DNA of 64,000 nt from Ricordea florida (GCA_949710005.1 OX453282.1:22450341-22514340), one strand, 5' to 3'. Shown: positions 43,734-53,229, counted from the first letter of the stretch. Translations and numbers: made by a program. Notes: generated from the sequence alone by a model not told the origin.

Positions 43734-44231
43734 ATGTCTTCCCCATGGGCGTGGGGGCTTATATGGGCGAGCGGTGATAAGAACCTTATTCGGGAAATGG
43801 GGCGCCGGGAGCTTCCACCCCTTAGCGAGCGAGTGAAAGTTCAGTTTAACGCGTCCGGCGTAACCGTCCGCTTGCGACGCCTAGAGCGTGAAGCCGAGGC
43901 CTTTGACTTTACGCAGCGTATGAAAGCGTTGGGCTATGTTGGGCGGCGCTTCCAGAGTGTCGATTTAAAACTAATCTACCGTGAGTGCCACCTTACTCAC
44001 CAAAGATGGGTGAAAGAGAAAACTGACGGGTGGATTATGCCCTGGGAATCCCACGAGGTCTTCATGGATCTTGTGGGTGATACGATGAGAACCTATATGA
44101 CCATTGATGAAAATGATATGGATGATATTATTGTCTCATTGTTGAATGGGGAAAAAACTCGCTTCCATATGCAGAAAAAATTCGTAAAAATAATGATAAA
44201 TCTGCAGGAAAAGTGGCGGCATTGTGGTTAA
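43734..44231 (+). CDS. Unknown 165-aa protein (element 2)
   Basis: First gene inside the left terminus, ATG chosen at 43734. Basic, tryptophan-containing (W-A-W-G-L-I-W at the start, H-L-T-H-Q-R-W-V-K in the middle), no recognised domain. The adjacent 183-residue gene runs the same way. No homolog in the other two elements. Confidence 0.6.
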   Translation: MSSPWAWGLIWASGDKNLIREMGRRELPPLSERVKVQFNASGVTVRLRRLEREAEAFDFTQRMKALGYVGRRFQSVDLKLIYRECHLTHQRWVKEKTDGWIMPWESHEVFMDLVGDTMRTYMTIDENDMDDIIVSLLNGEKTRFHMQKKFVKIMINLQEKWRHCG

Positions 44232-44307
44232 GTCGCCTAGTGCGTCTCCGGGGACATCCTTTTTTTCGGTCAGGCAATTAGAGAGTAGCAATCAATAGAC
44301 TCCAAAA

Positions 44308-44859
44308 ATGGATGTAATGGTCGCTGACAGCTTGAAAAAAGAAAACAATTCCTCTACTTACCTCTCGCAGTTAAAACTCTTAGCAACCTCTTTCTTAGAA
44401 GACCCTCCAATTTCTCCCCATCCCAACCCAGAAAGCATCGAGGGGTATCTTTCAGCCAGCCCTCGACTTTGCCAGCGTGTGGTTTCGGGTGAGTTTGATC
44501 ATCTTACATGGAACTTTCCAACCGACCGGCGAAACGAGTGGTATATACCTAGACCAAGATCAAAAACTAGAAGGTCCGCGTTGCAAAAATTGTTGATGAA
44601 AGAGTTCGGGCTTGATTTCTTCGAAAGAAAATCGATAGTAAACCTTGTGAATCGTATTGAGGACAACTTGGGGCTTGTCTCAGGCTACCGCTGGTTTCCA
44701 AAGCTGATATGGCTGTTGAAAGTGATCTTCGAACTCCGAGAGGACCCCGAAAGAGCAGCCCTGTGCGACATCTCAAACATTCGGCCGATGACGCTTCGAA
44801 AATACGACGCTCTATGGGCCAAGCTGAAGTCATCGTTCAACGTGGAAATAAAACCCTAG
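44308..44859 (+). CDS. Unknown 183-aa protein (element 2)
   Basis: Intact open frame on the same strand as its neighbour. Predicted mostly helical, with S-P-H-P-N-P-E-S-I-E-G-Y and R-R-S-A-L-Q-K-L-L-M-K-E-F-G-L segments. No family recognised. Its end meets the end of the glycine-rich pseudogene tail-to-tail. Confidence 0.6.
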   Translation: MDVMVADSLKKENNSSTYLSQLKLLATSFLEDPPISPHPNPESIEGYLSASPRLCQRVVSGEFDHLTWNFPTDRRNEWYIPRPRSKTRRSALQKLLMKEFGLDFFERKSIVNLVNRIEDNLGLVSGYRWFPKLIWLLKVIFELREDPERAALCDISNIRPMTLRKYDALWAKLKSSFNVEIKP

Positions 44860-44861
44860 AT

Positions 44862-45458
44862 TCAAGCGAGTTTTTCGCGCATTTCTGCGACCAGTTCGCT
44901 GCGAATCTCGGTCCGCAGCTTTGTCAGATCGAGGTCCTCGTTTTTTGTCAAAGCTTTTTGTTTAATCTCGCGCTTGAGAGTTTCATATTTTTCAACCTCA
45001 GACAGAATAAGTTTAAATTCGGTAGCGCTGATTTGGTTATCCTGCAAGGCTTTCGAAACCAAGTCATCGATGGTACTCAACTTCGTCTCACCAATCGCGA
45101 CGGTTCGCTCATGCTTGGAGATCTTTACGGCGATACGTTTACCGATCTTGACCATAGAGGCTGAAACGATGCCGAAGATGCCGCCAATAGCACCCAACGG
45201 AACCCCGACGACAATCCCAAGGCCGGACAAAGAGACGGCTAAGCCTGAAGCCGAAAGTATAACGCTCAGGCTTCCAGTCGTCAAAGCTACCCCGTTCAAA
45301 ATTGCCCGAGAGCGGGTATATTTTTACCGAACCCCCTCGTAATGGGCGATACTGTTTTTTAGGGCGGTCTGAATGTCACAAATCTTTTGAAGCCGAAACG
45401 AATGCCCCTCATCGTTGGGGGCGGTGGGAACCTTTGGGCACAAACAATCAGATTCCAT
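44862..45458 (-). pseudogene. Element 2 glycine-rich membrane-hairpin protein, nonsense mutated
   Basis: Reading from the ATG at 45458, the protein aligns with the 198-residue element 1 copy (R-L-Q-K-I-C-D-I at the start, S-A-S-G-L-A-V-S-L-S-G hairpin, D-L-V-S-K-A-L-Q-D-N). A TAA at 45324-45326 replaces a Lys codon position shortly before the hairpin, in frame. The last ATG-initiated part is open from 45299. A CTATATA box lies about 6 nt upstream of the ATG, within the end of the penton-like gene. Confidence 0.85.
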
Positions 45459-45461
45459 GTC

Positions 45462-46142
45462 CTATATACAGAGCTCCAACAAAACTTCTGCCCTGGTCGT
45501 CGGTACCGTCCAAACTCGAAAGAGATTTCTTTTTGTGGGGTCGACGGGGAGATAAAACGGTCGCAAATGCCACACCGAAGGCCCTTGAAGCTTCAAAGGC
45601 TCGACCTTCGCCAGTAGATAGGAGGGTTTGCCCCCTTCATACGACTTGTTTGGGTCCACCAAATCGCAGTAGATTGAAACAGAGGGCGACCCCCATTGTA
45701 CAGGAACATGAATCAGAACGCGCGGGACTTCGGATATCCCCAACAAGTCGGCTAGCTTGATGTCTAGGATCACCTGTACTTTCGAGAAGAAATACACTCC
45801 AGTAGCGGTTATCCGAAGTTCACAAGTGCCCGCGGCGACATCCTTTCCATGCCCATAGACAATTGCCTGTTGTAGACAGTGGAGGTTGTACTCCCCCTTC
45901 GGAATTGAGACCAGAATGTTCCCTTTCGCTTTCCTGATCGTGGCAAAATCGGCTTTTCCTTCGCGAATGAGGTTCAATTTGTCCCATGAGTTGAGAGCGA
46001 AGAAATATATATCCATCGTTTTAAGTACTGTGAGCGTTATTTCAGGGATCTTCACGGTTCGAGCTGCGACACTCGAGAGCTCACCAACGACCGGAGGGTG
46101 AAGTTCGTTTACACCCTCGCTTGCCGCTATGCTGAGGGACAT
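45462..46142 (-). CDS. Penton-like minor capsid protein (element 2)
   Basis: 226 residues from the ATG at 46142. Low similarity to the outer copy but the same plan: an early V-(K/R)-I-P-E-I-T-L segment, P-K-G-E-Y-N-L near the middle (matching P-G-T-Y-S-L), L-I-H-V-P-V followed by I-Y-C-D-L-V-D-P-N-K-S-Y, and a C-terminal P-V-D-P-T-K...F-R-V-W segment. This arrangement is that of single-jelly-roll penton proteins in Polintons and related viruses (established by family comparison; here inferred). It shares a 26-bp divergent promoter with the large conserved gene. Confidence 0.65.
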   Translation of the reverse strand: MSLSIAASEGVNELHPPVVGELSSVAARTVKIPEITLTVLKTMDIYFFALNSWDKLNLIREGKADFATIRKAKGNILVSIPKGEYNLHCLQQAIVYGHGKDVAAGTCELRITATGVYFFSKVQVILDIKLADLLGISEVPRVLIHVPVQWGSPSVSIYCDLVDPNKSYEGGKPSYLLAKVEPLKLQGPSVWHLRPFYLPVDPTKRNLFRVWTVPTTRAEVLLELCI

Positions 46143-46168
46143 TTTATTTAACCGCGTATATATACACC
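46143..46168. promoter_or_regulatory. Divergent TATA promoter (element 2)
   Basis: TATATATA at 46157-46164 in the 26-bp gap between the penton-like and large conserved genes. The palindromic box could serve both directions. Confidence 0.6.
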
Positions 46169-47614
46169 ATGGATCAATCCCACGAAATAGATCTTTGGTC
46201 TGTTCTAAAAACAGCGTTTCCAAAAAAGGCCGTAGAGTTCGGTAAAACCTTAGAAAAAATTAAATTTCCTAAACAGAGCAATTTTCCACAAGCTCTTCTT
46301 CTCCGCAGCCCGGACAAATACCCCGTGCCTGCCGTTCCGTTCGCTGAAACAGGCTCTGAAATCACACCGCTGCTTCGAGAGCTAGAGATCTTTGTTGATC
46401 CTAAAATCTCTTTCCAAGCAGAAGTCCGAGACTTCTGGAAGGAAACTACTATCACACATCGCTCGGCAAAGGAGGCTCATCGTTGGCTTTCTTCTCCCAC
46501 GTACGAATATTGGCCTCAGCAGCTGAACTTCGCCACATGGTGCGCAACTGCAGGGTGTGGGGTGTCGATTACCGACCCGACCAATAAAACCTTCCCGCCC
46601 ATAGTTCAGGGGCTGCTTCGCTTCCACGTATACTTCACCGTCCGCCGTATCCTATTCGAGCTCGGCTGTCCCCTCCCCGGAGACAAGGCGTTCCAAAAAA
46701 CAAACAACCCACTTCGCAAGTCCGCCTTTGAAAGCCTCTGCATCGAATTCGGACTACCTAGAGCCCCCGACTTTCGTTGGAAGGGCGGACGAAACCACGG
46801 TCTTGGAGACGTGTTTATAACTTACCCAAGCGAGGGTCCAAAGAACTTGCACGTCATCCGTGGCTATGACACCGAAGCAAACACATGGCCTGATAGCCTG
46901 AACCTCTTCTCAGATGAGGGTGGGAAAAAGAATAAAGGTAATCTGTTGGCCTTTATCCGAAACGATGCCCACGGCGGAGCGCAATACAGCTGGTTTTCAC
47001 CGAAAAAGGGTGAAGGTCTGACGGAGGCTGGCATGGGGCGTCTCAATCGTAGTATCGAGGCTTTAGTTTATTGTGTTCCTGGCTCGCAAGTCAAAACCTG
47101 ATCTACTATCGTGGGGCCGAGCGGCAGCGCTGTTGAGACCCGCCAAATGTTTAGACAACTTCTAGAGGAGACAATCGTAGTAAACGATATCTCCACCGGC
47201 ATCCAGAACTATCAAAGGGCTTTGTCCGACGCCCGAGCGCAGCTGAATCTGGCCGTCGCCCCAGGGCTCTGGTTGCTCCCCAGCCGGCTTATTATCAATA
47301 CAGACAGCGTTCTCGGGTACAACAATGAGCTCCAGAAAGCGACCAGCGATATGATTTTCGGGGTCAATCCGCGTGTGAACGAGCGGACACAACACCGCAC
47401 GCCGAAAATAAAAGCCCCACTCCCCCTTGTCCCGAAAACAACACCGAAAACAAAAGCCCCAGTCCCCCTTGTATCGGAAACAACGCTGAAAATAGAACCC
47501 CCAGTCCCACTTGTCCCGAAAACTAAAGCCCCTGTAGCGCCATCCGCGCACGAGAGAAATTTAGCTGCAGTCACTGTTGTGGCCGCAGGTGCGACTTGGT
47601 GGTTGTTTAGGTAG
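46169..47614 (+). pseudogene. Element 2 large conserved protein, nonsense mutated
   Basis: 481 codons. Conserved Y-W-P-Q-Q-L-N-F-A-T-W-C-A-T-A-G-C-G, H-V-Y-F-T-V-R-R-I-L, R-W-K-G-G-R-N-H-G-L-G-D and L-N-R-S-I-E. An in-frame TGA at 47099-47101 stands where the homologs carry Arg after V-N-T; CGA to TGA at a CpG is the likely cause. Downstream is a proline-rich spacer of P-L-V-P-K-T repeats (47400-47520) and a C-terminal hydrophobic anchor ending W-W-L-F-R. Ends by overlapping the coiled-coil gene by 8 nt. Confidence 0.85.
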
Positions 47615-48632
47615 ACTTCTTCTTGTAGCGCTCGATGAGAAACACGACCACGGCTACGATCAAGAGCCAGGCATTTTTCGCTAAGAAACCAACAGCTTCT
47701 CCGGCCGTGCGGAAGAGGAACGAGACAATGGCGCCTATGGCCCCAGGTAGTAGCTCCCCGATCTTTTTTCCGATGGCCTTCAGTCCCCGCCCTACCCCTT
47801 GCGCTACGCCGGCGAGCCCCCGCTGTAAAGCCCCCAAGATAACCCCAATGACCGTTCCAGCCGCTACGAGAACCCCCAGGACCCCTACTCCGTATTTCTT
47901 GAAAATAGCCCGAACGCGGTCCCGCAGAGACATTCGCTCCTCAACGGCTTCACTTTCTCGCTCGAGTTCTTGAATCTCTTCCTCGCGCGCCGCAATCCGC
48001 GCCTCAGCGGCACGCCTATCTTCCGGTGAAGTATCGGTGGCGTCTCTTATCTCCTTGTCCTGTAGGTTTTGCTGTTCGAGCTCCTGAGTTCTGGCGTTAT
48101 TCCGTTCCAAGATCTCGTCCGTGGATGGACCTAGACGTTCTTTCAATTCTTTAGAGAAGTTCTTCGTTAAACTTCCATCCAAGGTTTTCAGTGGGCGCCA
48201 CATCGCGTTTTCGTCCAACCCATCACGAATCATAGTACGACCATCGCGCACGCCGATCTCGACTCCGTCAAGGTAGGGAAACTCGCTCTCCACCTCGAGC
48301 TTCGCATCTTCCAGCATTCTTTGTAGGATTGGCTTCCCAGTAACAGGGTTGGTCACCATCTTCGTTTTTGGTCGTGCCCCCTGCAACAACATTGTATCAA
48401 TTGGCTTCCCAGTAACGGGGTCGGTCGAAAACGACGTTTCTGCTGTGGCAGGCTCACGGGGACGACCTCGCGGTCTTAAGTCATACATCCCGAATTGTTC
48501 TCCACCCTCCGGCAGATCGGCGGGGTCGAAGCTGGGGTTAACCCTCCCACCTTCAGCGCCGGCGGGCTCGGTATCGTCGGGGTCGTCATCTGGGGACATC
48601 AAAGGGGTCATTTCATCAGGGTTGATATCCAT
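47607..48632 (-). CDS. Coiled-coil protein with conserved C-terminal membrane region (element 2)
   Basis: 341 residues, intact. Acidic N-terminus with two D/N-P-V-T-G-K-P-I repeats (around residues 70-105), a long charged coiled coil, then the conserved R-D-R-V-R-A-I-F-K-K-Y-G, hydrophobic segments, G-L-K-A-I-G-K-K-I-G-E-L-L-P-G and N-A-W-L-L-I-V-A-V-V. The P-V-T-G-K-P repeat is absent from the other two copies. Confidence 0.8.
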   Translation of the reverse strand: MDINPDEMTPLMSPDDDPDDTEPAGAEGGRVNPSFDPADLPEGGEQFGMYDLRPRGRPREPATAETSFSTDPVTGKPIDTMLLQGARPKTKMVTNPVTGKPILQRMLEDAKLEVESEFPYLDGVEIGVRDGRTMIRDGLDENAMWRPLKTLDGSLTKNFSKELKERLGPSTDEILERNNARTQELEQQNLQDKEIRDATDTSPEDRRAAEARIAAREEEIQELERESEAVEERMSLRDRVRAIFKKYGVGVLGVLVAAGTVIGVILGALQRGLAGVAQGVGRGLKAIGKKIGELLPGAIGAIVSFLFRTAGEAVGFLAKNAWLLIVAVVVFLIERYKKKST

Positions 48633-48666
48633 TTTTGTTTCTGCCTATAAATACAAGAAAAGTAAA
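48633..48666. promoter_or_regulatory. Divergent TATA promoter, coiled-coil gene and MCP (element 2)
   Basis: TATAAATA at 48646-48653 in a 34-bp gap between divergent starts. Confidence 0.6.
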
Positions 48667-49896
48667 ATGGCGTACATCTCCAAGAAGCTTGACCCAAGGG
48701 AAGAGCCGCGCGCTCTCATGGCCGCAAAAGGAAAGCGCGTCACCCACCGCTTGACCTTTAACCCGAGCTCGGCGATCCACAAAGAGACTCTTTACGTTGC
48801 CATTCCCAGACTTCCCGCCGACACCGTCCTAGTCCCAGACACCCTAGCCCTTGTAGGCGAGGTGTCGCTAGGCGGATCAGCGAAGCACGCCAACAATCGC
48901 GTTGTCGACAACCTGGGGCGCTGTTTGATTCGGCGAAGGATCGTCAAGATGGGCGATAAAACCCTAGAGGACCTGGAGCGCGCTGACCTAGTTGGAGCGT
49001 TCTCCGACCTGTGGCTTCCCACCGAAGAGCGAGCTAAACGTATCGAGCAAGGGATCCAGACAACCGCGGTCAACAAAATCCGCTCAGAGGCCGGAGACAA
49101 AGGCGATGTGGCAGGGGACGTAGCAATTGCCGAGGCCTTCCAAAAGTATCGGCTACCACTGGATTTCGATCTCCTGCGAACCCACGGCGTTCTCCATACG
49201 GCGAGTCTTCCACCAATTAGGTTGGAGCTCACCCTCGCCGACGCCAAAGATGTCATCGTAAGCTCGGATCCGACCAAGATTGGGAGCTACACACTAAAAA
49301 ACATAGAACTGGTGTATCAGGCGATTGAGTCCCCCGGTTACGCGCAGCACATCCCGAGCGTGGTTCTTTACAACCACATCTCGCACTACAAAGTGATCTC
49401 CTTTGCGAAGGCCGCCGAGACAATTCTCACGGAAACCATCCCCGTGCAACTCAAAAGCTTTGTGGGTGTCCTGTTCCTGTTCGTCGACCCGTTCCCCGCG
49501 GGAGGACGACACAGCGAAGCCTTCCCGAATCCGGGGGTGACAAAGGTTGAGTTCGACTTAAACGGCGTCCCCAACACGCTGTACCCCAGCGGTATGCTCC
49601 CCGCAGATATTTGGGAGACGGCGCGAGCCGGAGCAGAATGGTTGGTGCACCCCCCAGCTCCACTCTCGGTGGTCAGCCCTACGGGGTTCTTCCATGACAA
49701 ATACGGGATCTTCGTCGATCTCCGCACGGCACGCGACCACCTTGTGCACGGCGACGGACAAGCAGCTCTCGGTCCGGGAAAAAATCTTCAGTTCCGGATC
49801 TATCGAAAGACCAGCGGCGGTGGTAATGCCAACTGCCACGTCTTCCTTCTAGGCGACGCAGCATTCGACCTTGGAAGTCAAGTCGCCTACTATTAA
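48667..49896 (+). CDS. mcp: Major capsid protein candidate (element 2, intact)
   Basis: 409 residues from the ATG at 48667 (upstream in-frame sequence belongs to the opposite-strand gene). It aligns with the element 1 MCP throughout: L-V-P-D-T-L-A-L, V-V-D-N-L-G-R-C-L, A-F-S-D-L-W-L-P-T-E-E-R, T-H-G-V-L, F-V-G-V-L-F-L-F-V, Y-G-I-F-V-D-L-R-T and N-C-H-V-F-L-L-G-D-A. The near equal length (409 and 412) despite strong divergence supports a constrained structural fold. Followed by the ATPase 20 bp downstream. Confidence 0.75.
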   Translation: MAYISKKLDPREEPRALMAAKGKRVTHRLTFNPSSAIHKETLYVAIPRLPADTVLVPDTLALVGEVSLGGSAKHANNRVVDNLGRCLIRRRIVKMGDKTLEDLERADLVGAFSDLWLPTEERAKRIEQGIQTTAVNKIRSEAGDKGDVAGDVAIAEAFQKYRLPLDFDLLRTHGVLHTASLPPIRLELTLADAKDVIVSSDPTKIGSYTLKNIELVYQAIESPGYAQHIPSVVLYNHISHYKVISFAKAAETILTETIPVQLKSFVGVLFLFVDPFPAGGRHSEAFPNPGVTKVEFDLNGVPNTLYPSGMLPADIWETARAGAEWLVHPPAPLSVVSPTGFFHDKYGIFVDLRTARDHLVHGDGQAALGPGKNLQFRIYRKTSGGGNANCHVFLLGDAAFDLGSQVAYY

Positions 49897-49906
49897 TCAC
49901 CGCCCC

Positions 49907-49912
49907 TATATA
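49907..49912 (+). promoter_or_regulatory. TATA box upstream of ATPase (element 2)
   Basis: TATATA 4 nt before the ATPase start context, in a 20-bp gap. Each element 2 gene has a TATA-like run at a similar short distance. Confidence 0.55.
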
Positions 49913-49916
49913 GGCC

Positions 49917-50564
49917 ATGGATTTTCTCACCGACTTGATACCCGGCCACCTTCTTATCGTTGGCCCAACGGCGTCCGGGAAGTCGAGACTGGTCGTCGAA
50001 GCTCTCCGCGGTCCTTTTCGTGGGAAGTTCCACGTCGTGTGTTTGATTTGCCCCACCTACGCTCACAACAAAACATATCGGGGATTTGCCCGGAAGGACC
50101 CCGGCTTCGTAGCTCTGGCGCCGACCAACGCAGGCGGTGAAATTGAGAAGTGCCTCCGGTTGGCGGTCGCGGTCTTCGAAGGACGTGGCCAGGTGTTGCT
50201 TATTCTGGACGACTGCGCCGCCAGTGAGGACGTAAAAAGACATCGCAGCGCTTTGATCGAGCTGGCTTTCTCTGGCAGGCACAAGAAATTTTCAGTGTGG
50301 CTTTTGACTCAACAATACACGAGCGTGGCAAAAGCGTTCCGGGAGAATGTAGCCGCGACGTTGACGTTTTACAGCCCGAGCGAGCTCGACGGGAAAACGC
50401 TTTGGGAGAACTACGGGGTGGGACACTCGAAGGAGGAGCGGCACCAAATGCTATCCGCGCTCAAGGAGCATCCGTACGCCAGACTTTGCTTCCGTCTCCG
50501 CCATCCATTCGATATCGTGTTGGAAATCCCAGCTCCCAGCAAAATTGTTTCGGCAGATATATAG
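49917..50564 (+). CDS. Genome-packaging ATPase (element 2, intact)
   Basis: 215 residues. Walker A G-P-T-A-S-G-K-S near residue 16, Walker B L-L-I-L-D-D-C near 98, and F-S-G-R-H-K-K-F-S-V-W-L-L-T-Q-Q. Homologous over its whole length to the outer ATPase. Its stop codon overlaps the TATA box of the next gene. Confidence 0.92.
   Translation: MDFLTDLIPGHLLIVGPTASGKSRLVVEALRGPFRGKFHVVCLICPTYAHNKTYRGFARKDPGFVALAPTNAGGEIEKCLRLAVAVFEGRGQVLLILDDCAASEDVKRHRSALIELAFSGRHKKFSVWLLTQQYTSVAKAFRENVAATLTFYSPSELDGKTLWENYGVGHSKEERHQMLSALKEHPYARLCFRLRHPFDIVLEIPAPSKIVSADI
50558..50563 (+). promoter_or_regulatory. TATA box overlapping the ATPase stop (element 2)
   Basis: TATATA ends within the TAG stop at 50562-50564, 3 nt before the next ATG. 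Confidence 0.55.
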
Positions 50565-50566
50565 TC

Positions 50567-51097
50567 ATGGATGACACCGTGCTGGATGAAATTCTCCGCG
50601 AAGAAGGGCTGTGCTCCAGCGAGCCTCCCGTAGACGATGCTCGGGAACAACGGGAGGCGCTGGCTATTCTCGCGGCCGCGGGCAATACCAAGGAGTACTT
50701 GGGGAAGGAGCTGTCGCTGGGCGACGTCCACAAACTCTCGAGAAAGGAGGTTGCTTCGCTCCATCTTCGTTACCAGGTGACCCTCGGAAAGCAGGTCGAG
50801 CACAGTCTCTCTAGCGGGGTTTTGAAGGTCGCGTGCAAGGCGGTAGGCCATTTGTTGGGAGCAGTAGGGAAAAAACTGGATTCCGAGCAGGCACTGTTAA
50901 AAGACCTCCAGCAGGATGCTCTGATCCGCCGTGAGTTGAGCTACGGAGCTTGCTGGATCGCTGTCAACGGAGGTCGATTGGTGGCGCTAGTGGCTGCACT
51001 GGCTCATGTAGGTTGCCACACAGAGTCTTCGACGGCCGCAGGCCCAGATGCTAGCGATCCTGTGGTTCCTCTTGCAGAGTCTTCGACGGATCGCTAG
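50567..51097 (+). CDS. Conserved protein following the ATPase (element 2)
   Basis: 176 residues from the ATG at 50567. Shares R-E-A-L-A-I-L-A-A-A-G-N-T-K-E-Y-L-G, L-S-L-G-D-V-H-K-L and a final V-N-G-G-R-L-V-A-L with the 161- and 169-residue homologs. The C-terminal tail repeats A/E-S-S-T. Function unknown. Confidence 0.8.
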   Translation: MDDTVLDEILREEGLCSSEPPVDDAREQREALAILAAAGNTKEYLGKELSLGDVHKLSRKEVASLHLRYQVTLGKQVEHSLSSGVLKVACKAVGHLLGAVGKKLDSEQALLKDLQQDALIRRELSYGACWIAVNGGRLVALVAALAHVGCHTESSTAAGPDASDPVVPLAESSTDR

Positions 51098-51157
51098 GGT
51101 CCCGCTGGCAATTTTTTTTTTGGTGTTTGTATAGTATACGAGCCCTGTCTGAAAGTG

Positions 51158-51487
51158 ATGGAAGAAGAAGATCGTATTACAGCGCCGGCCGCTCCCGTAG
51201 CTCCGAATAAGCAGAAGGATCCTAAGAAGGTCGCGGCTGGCCGAGCCCTCGCGGCTAGGAACAAAGAAGCTCGACAAGCTCTGGCTCGAGAGCGGGCTCG
51301 CGAGAGCCACGACGACGAACCACACCAAGCTACGACAAGCTGGAATTGGGGGCTCCTGATTGCCGCAGGGAGCCTCTTCGCCAGTCTGTATAGTCTGTAT
51401 CTAGCGCATCTCAAGCAACCGCAGCAGCAGCCAAAGCTTACTCACCCGCCACCCGAGCCTGCGCGGCCTCGCGAAATTATGGAATAG
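51158..51487 (+). CDS. Basic single-pass membrane protein (element 2)
   Basis: 109 residues from the ATG at 51158. Carries the K-D-P-K-K-V-A-A-G-R block, an arginine-rich charged helix, one hydrophobic segment (G-L-L-I-A-A-G-S-L-F-A-S-L) and a proline/glutamine tail. Homolog of the 135- and 133-residue proteins. TATAGTATA lies at 51130-51138. Confidence 0.75.
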   Translation: MEEEDRITAPAAPVAPNKQKDPKKVAAGRALAARNKEARQALARERARESHDDEPHQATTSWNWGLLIAAGSLFASLYSLYLAHLKQPQQQPKLTHPPPEPARPREIME

Positions 51488-51509
51488 ATTTTTGTATTGT
51501 ATAGTCTCG

Positions 51510-51725
51510 ATGGACAACAAGGTCGTCTCCACTGTTGTCGAAGCGGCAACTCTGACAGGCATTGCTGCTGGTATTGGTTGGGTGGGGAAAAAGGTTCTCA
51601 AAACGCCTATGATCTCGGACCCTTCCTCGTCGATTGAAAACTACGCGAAGTGGGTTGCAGTTTTAACTGGAGCCGTCGCAGCTAGGCAATACTTAGTCGA
51701 TAAAAAGATAATCCCAACTGAGTAG
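51510..51725 (+). CDS. Small conserved membrane protein (element 2, 71 aa)
   Basis: M-D-N-K-V-V-S-T-V start, D-P-S-S-S-I-E-N-Y-A-K-W-V-A-V-L middle. Two hydrophobic segments. Homolog of 32308-32526 and 58636-58851. Confidence 0.8.
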   Translation: MDNKVVSTVVEAATLTGIAAGIGWVGKKVLKTPMISDPSSSIENYAKWVAVLTGAVAARQYLVDKKIIPTE

Positions 51726-51727
51726 AG

Positions 51728-52159
51728 ATGGTAAGCATAGCAGTTATGGTGGGTGGGGCTATCTTGAACGCTACGGCCTTCGTTGGTGGTTCGTATCTCG
51801 CACGGGCGATTTCTGGGAAAGGTCCCGATGCAATGGCGGCTGAGCGTAAGCGTCACGACAAAGCTTTGGAAAAGTACCAGGCTGACTGGGCTGCCTTTCA
51901 GAAACGCCGCGAGAATCTGGCTGATTGGGAAGCAGAGCAGGAACGACTGCGAAATCGCGCTGACCAAGACACAGCTGCAACTAACCGCGCTCTCGACTTG
52001 TACGCTAAAACCCATCCTCGTCCCACAGCGGTTGATGACCACGACGCCCCGCAATAGAGCGATTATTACCGTCCTTCGAGTTCCCAACGAACAGGTGAAC
52101 TAGCCTATGTAGGGGGTGGGATGCTCGCCATTGGGTATGCTGCTAGCCGATTGTTGTGA
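51728..52159 (+). pseudogene. Element 2 two-segment membrane protein with premature stop
   Basis: Starts 2 nt after the previous stop. Similar to the 130-residue element 1 protein: G-G-A-I-L-N-A-T-A-F-V-G-G-S-Y-L-A at the start and R-H-D-K-A-L-E-K-Y-Q in the middle. A TAG at 52055-52057 stops the frame. In the same frame the missing tail follows, with S-D-Y-Y-R-P and Y-V-G-G-G-M-L-A-I-G-Y, ending at a TGA at 52157-52159. Confidence 0.85.
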
Positions 52160-52203
52160 GACACAATAGCTTTTTTTTTTTTTCGCGATGGAACTATAGA
52201 CCA

Positions 52204-53229
52204 ATGAAAAAGAAGCTGTCCGATATCTACTACAGCCCCCAGGGGTATTGGAAGGGGTTCGCTGCCTCGAAGAAGTTGGCAGACGCGGCTGGCACCTCTG
52301 AAGATGCCGCCCTGGCGTGGCTAAAAAAACAGGCAATGTGGCAGATCTACCTCCCGCCCCCGCAACACATACCAAGACCGAAGTTCAATGTCTCAACACC
52401 AAACGAGGTTCATCAGGCCGATCTTCTATTTCTACCTCATGACCGTCCGGGACGTGGGCGGAAGCTTTACAAATATGCGCTCACTGTGGTCGATGTTGCC
52501 TCGCGCTACAAGGAGGCTGAGCCGTTGGCTTCAAAGGAAGCGAGAGAAGTCGCGGGAGCGTTGGAGCGCATCTACAAGCGAAGCCCTTTGTCCTGGCCCA
52601 ATCTACTCCAGGTCGATCCAGGAAAAGAGTTCATGGGAGCTGTCTTACCTCTACTAGCTCGCCACAATACCGAAGTTCGGCGTGGCCGCGTGGATATCCA
52701 CCGAGACCAAGCGATCGTTGAGAGGTTCAACAGGACTCAAGCCGAGCGGTTGTTCGGTTACCAGTACGCCCAGGAGATGCTTCTTCCCGAAGGAGAAAGA
52801 TCGGTTGAATGGGTGACTCGGCTGCCTGCTGTTGTCGCGGCTTTGAACAACGAACCAACGCGGTTGATCGGGAAAAAACCGCAGGATGCCATCGAAGCCA
52901 AATCGGTGGCGCAAAAACCTTCCTCTGTTGTTCGGGGGAGAGCGGTTGGTTTGTTGGAGGAGAGACTTTCCTCTGACGCCTACTTACGGTATTTATACCA
53001 GCCGGGTGAGCAGGAGGGTGGGCGAAGACGCGCAACGGATCCAATTTGGAGCCTCGAGGTTTACGAACAGGCGCGTGCGGAGATTCGACCAGGCGAACCT
53101 GTGGTCTACTTTCTCAGAGACGGGCCAAAACGAGGCTTCGTCCGCGAAGAGCTGCAGGTAGTGCCGTGGAATATCGAATTACCTCCTGAAGGTGTACTCA
53201 AGGGGTTCGGTGTGAATCCCGTCGGGTAG
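52204..53229 (+). CDS. int: Retroviral-type integrase (element 2, intact)
   Basis: 341 residues from the ATG at 52204. Catalytic blocks H-Q-A-D-L-L-F-L-P-H-D, V-D-P-G-K-E-F and A-I-V-E-R-F-N-R-T. N-terminal Y-Y-S-P-Q-G-Y-W-K-G and A-M-W-Q-I-Y-L-P-P-P blocks, and the C-terminal A-T-D-P-I-W-S-L and R-G-F-V-R-E-E-L-Q blocks, as in element 1. Codirectional with the small genes, unlike the divergent arrangement in the other elements. Its last 51 nt overlap PolB antisense. Confidence 0.92.
   Translation: MKKKLSDIYYSPQGYWKGFAASKKLADAAGTSEDAALAWLKKQAMWQIYLPPPQHIPRPKFNVSTPNEVHQADLLFLPHDRPGRGRKLYKYALTVVDVASRYKEAEPLASKEAREVAGALERIYKRSPLSWPNLLQVDPGKEFMGAVLPLLARHNTEVRRGRVDIHRDQAIVERFNRTQAERLFGYQYAQEMLLPEGERSVEWVTRLPAVVAALNNEPTRLIGKKPQDAIEAKSVAQKPSSVVRGRAVGLLEERLSSDAYLRYLYQPGEQEGGRRRATDPIWSLEVYEQARAEIRPGEPVVYFLRDGPKRGFVREELQVVPWNIELPPEGVLKGFGVNPVG

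Noticed and set aside
48349-48666. N-terminal extension of the element 2 MCP
   Set aside because: The upstream in-frame sequence is antisense to the coiled-coil gene; the ATG at 48667 matches the homologs and follows a TATA box.
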